Of a stretch of DNA of 64,000 nucleotides, positions 63,901-64,000 are shown piece by piece. Source of the DNA: Casuarius casuarius (taxonomy: Eukaryota; Chordata; Aves; Casuariiformes; Casuariidae); contig PTFA01000101.1 in the NCBI GenBank assembly GCA_003342895.1, forward strand, positions 1-64,000. The letters are read 5' to 3'. The translations under genes and the position numbers were made by a program. The notes under the pieces were generated by a model, which was not told the DNA's origin, ran no database searches, and saw only the letters and a program-made list of their open reading frames with translations. Each line of letters starts with the position of its first letter. The stretch's first letter is position 1.

Positions 63901-64000
63901 AGGATATAAGGCTCCTGTAAGCCTCCAGGTTTGTACATGACATACAGTAGAGGAGCAGCATATCATGGGTCACTATGCAGAAATGGGTGTCTCACGCCTC
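60961..64000. other. Non-coding DNA, no gene seen
   Basis: A slightly GC-richer patch at about 61660-61770 carries a C9 run and opens two minus-strand frames (93 and 128 codons) without any recognisable domain. An A16 run lies at 62993-63008 and a TTAATTAATTAA word near 63755. The rest is AT-rich, with nothing further that I can support. Confidence 0.55.

Noticed and set aside
1..64000. tRNA, rRNA, CRISPR arrays, bacterial operons or phage genes
   Set aside because: I found no tRNA B-box in a plausible cloverleaf, no spaced repeat array, and no dense coding; the sequence is vertebrate non-coding in character.

Overview
This window reads as vertebrate nuclear DNA with no protein-coding gene I can support. 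It is AT-rich, has only short reading frames spread evenly over all six frames, and shows no operons, ribosome-binding sites, rRNA, tRNA or CRISPR arrays. Repeat content points to a sauropsid, most likely a bird: low repeat density, decayed CR1-type LINE relics, old SINE-like fragments of the kind shared by birds, crocodilians and turtles, and one retroviral LTR end. It could be a gene desert or the inside of a very large intron; the sequence alone does not separate these.

Layout: 1-224 is the 3' part of an LTR on the + strand with its AATAAA signal. From 225 to about 20.9 kb is AT-rich non-coding DNA with a 19-bp tandem duplication (1.12 kb), a strong 65-nt foldback (7.34 kb) and scattered ancient repeat fragments. 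At 20.94-21.15 kb is a sharply bounded GC-rich islet. A MIR-like SINE fragment lies at 23.0-23.2 kb. The clearest mobile element is a decayed CR1-type LINE at about 27.99-28.96 kb (+), with three recognisable reverse-transcriptase blocks. A second CR1-type tail lies at 33.58-33.72 kb (-).

At 30.49-30.85 kb is a 117-codon open stretch of higher GC, open on both strands, holding two of the only three ambiguous bases in the window. I cannot identify it. From 36.6 to 47.0 kb come a 28-A tract, a homopurine block, a CpG-rich islet at 41.94-42.10 kb preceded by a perfect 16-bp palindrome, and a TA-rich microsatellite with an 18-bp palindrome. The last 17 kb hold more inverted repeats (24-nt palindrome at 53.70 kb; stems at 56.04, 58.93 and 60.79 kb), a (GT)15 tract, and two TAAT-rich stretches that look like candidate regulatory DNA.

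No set of genes works together here. The interest lies in relic elements, GC islets and foldbacks. All repeat-family calls were made by eye and need a repeat-library search.
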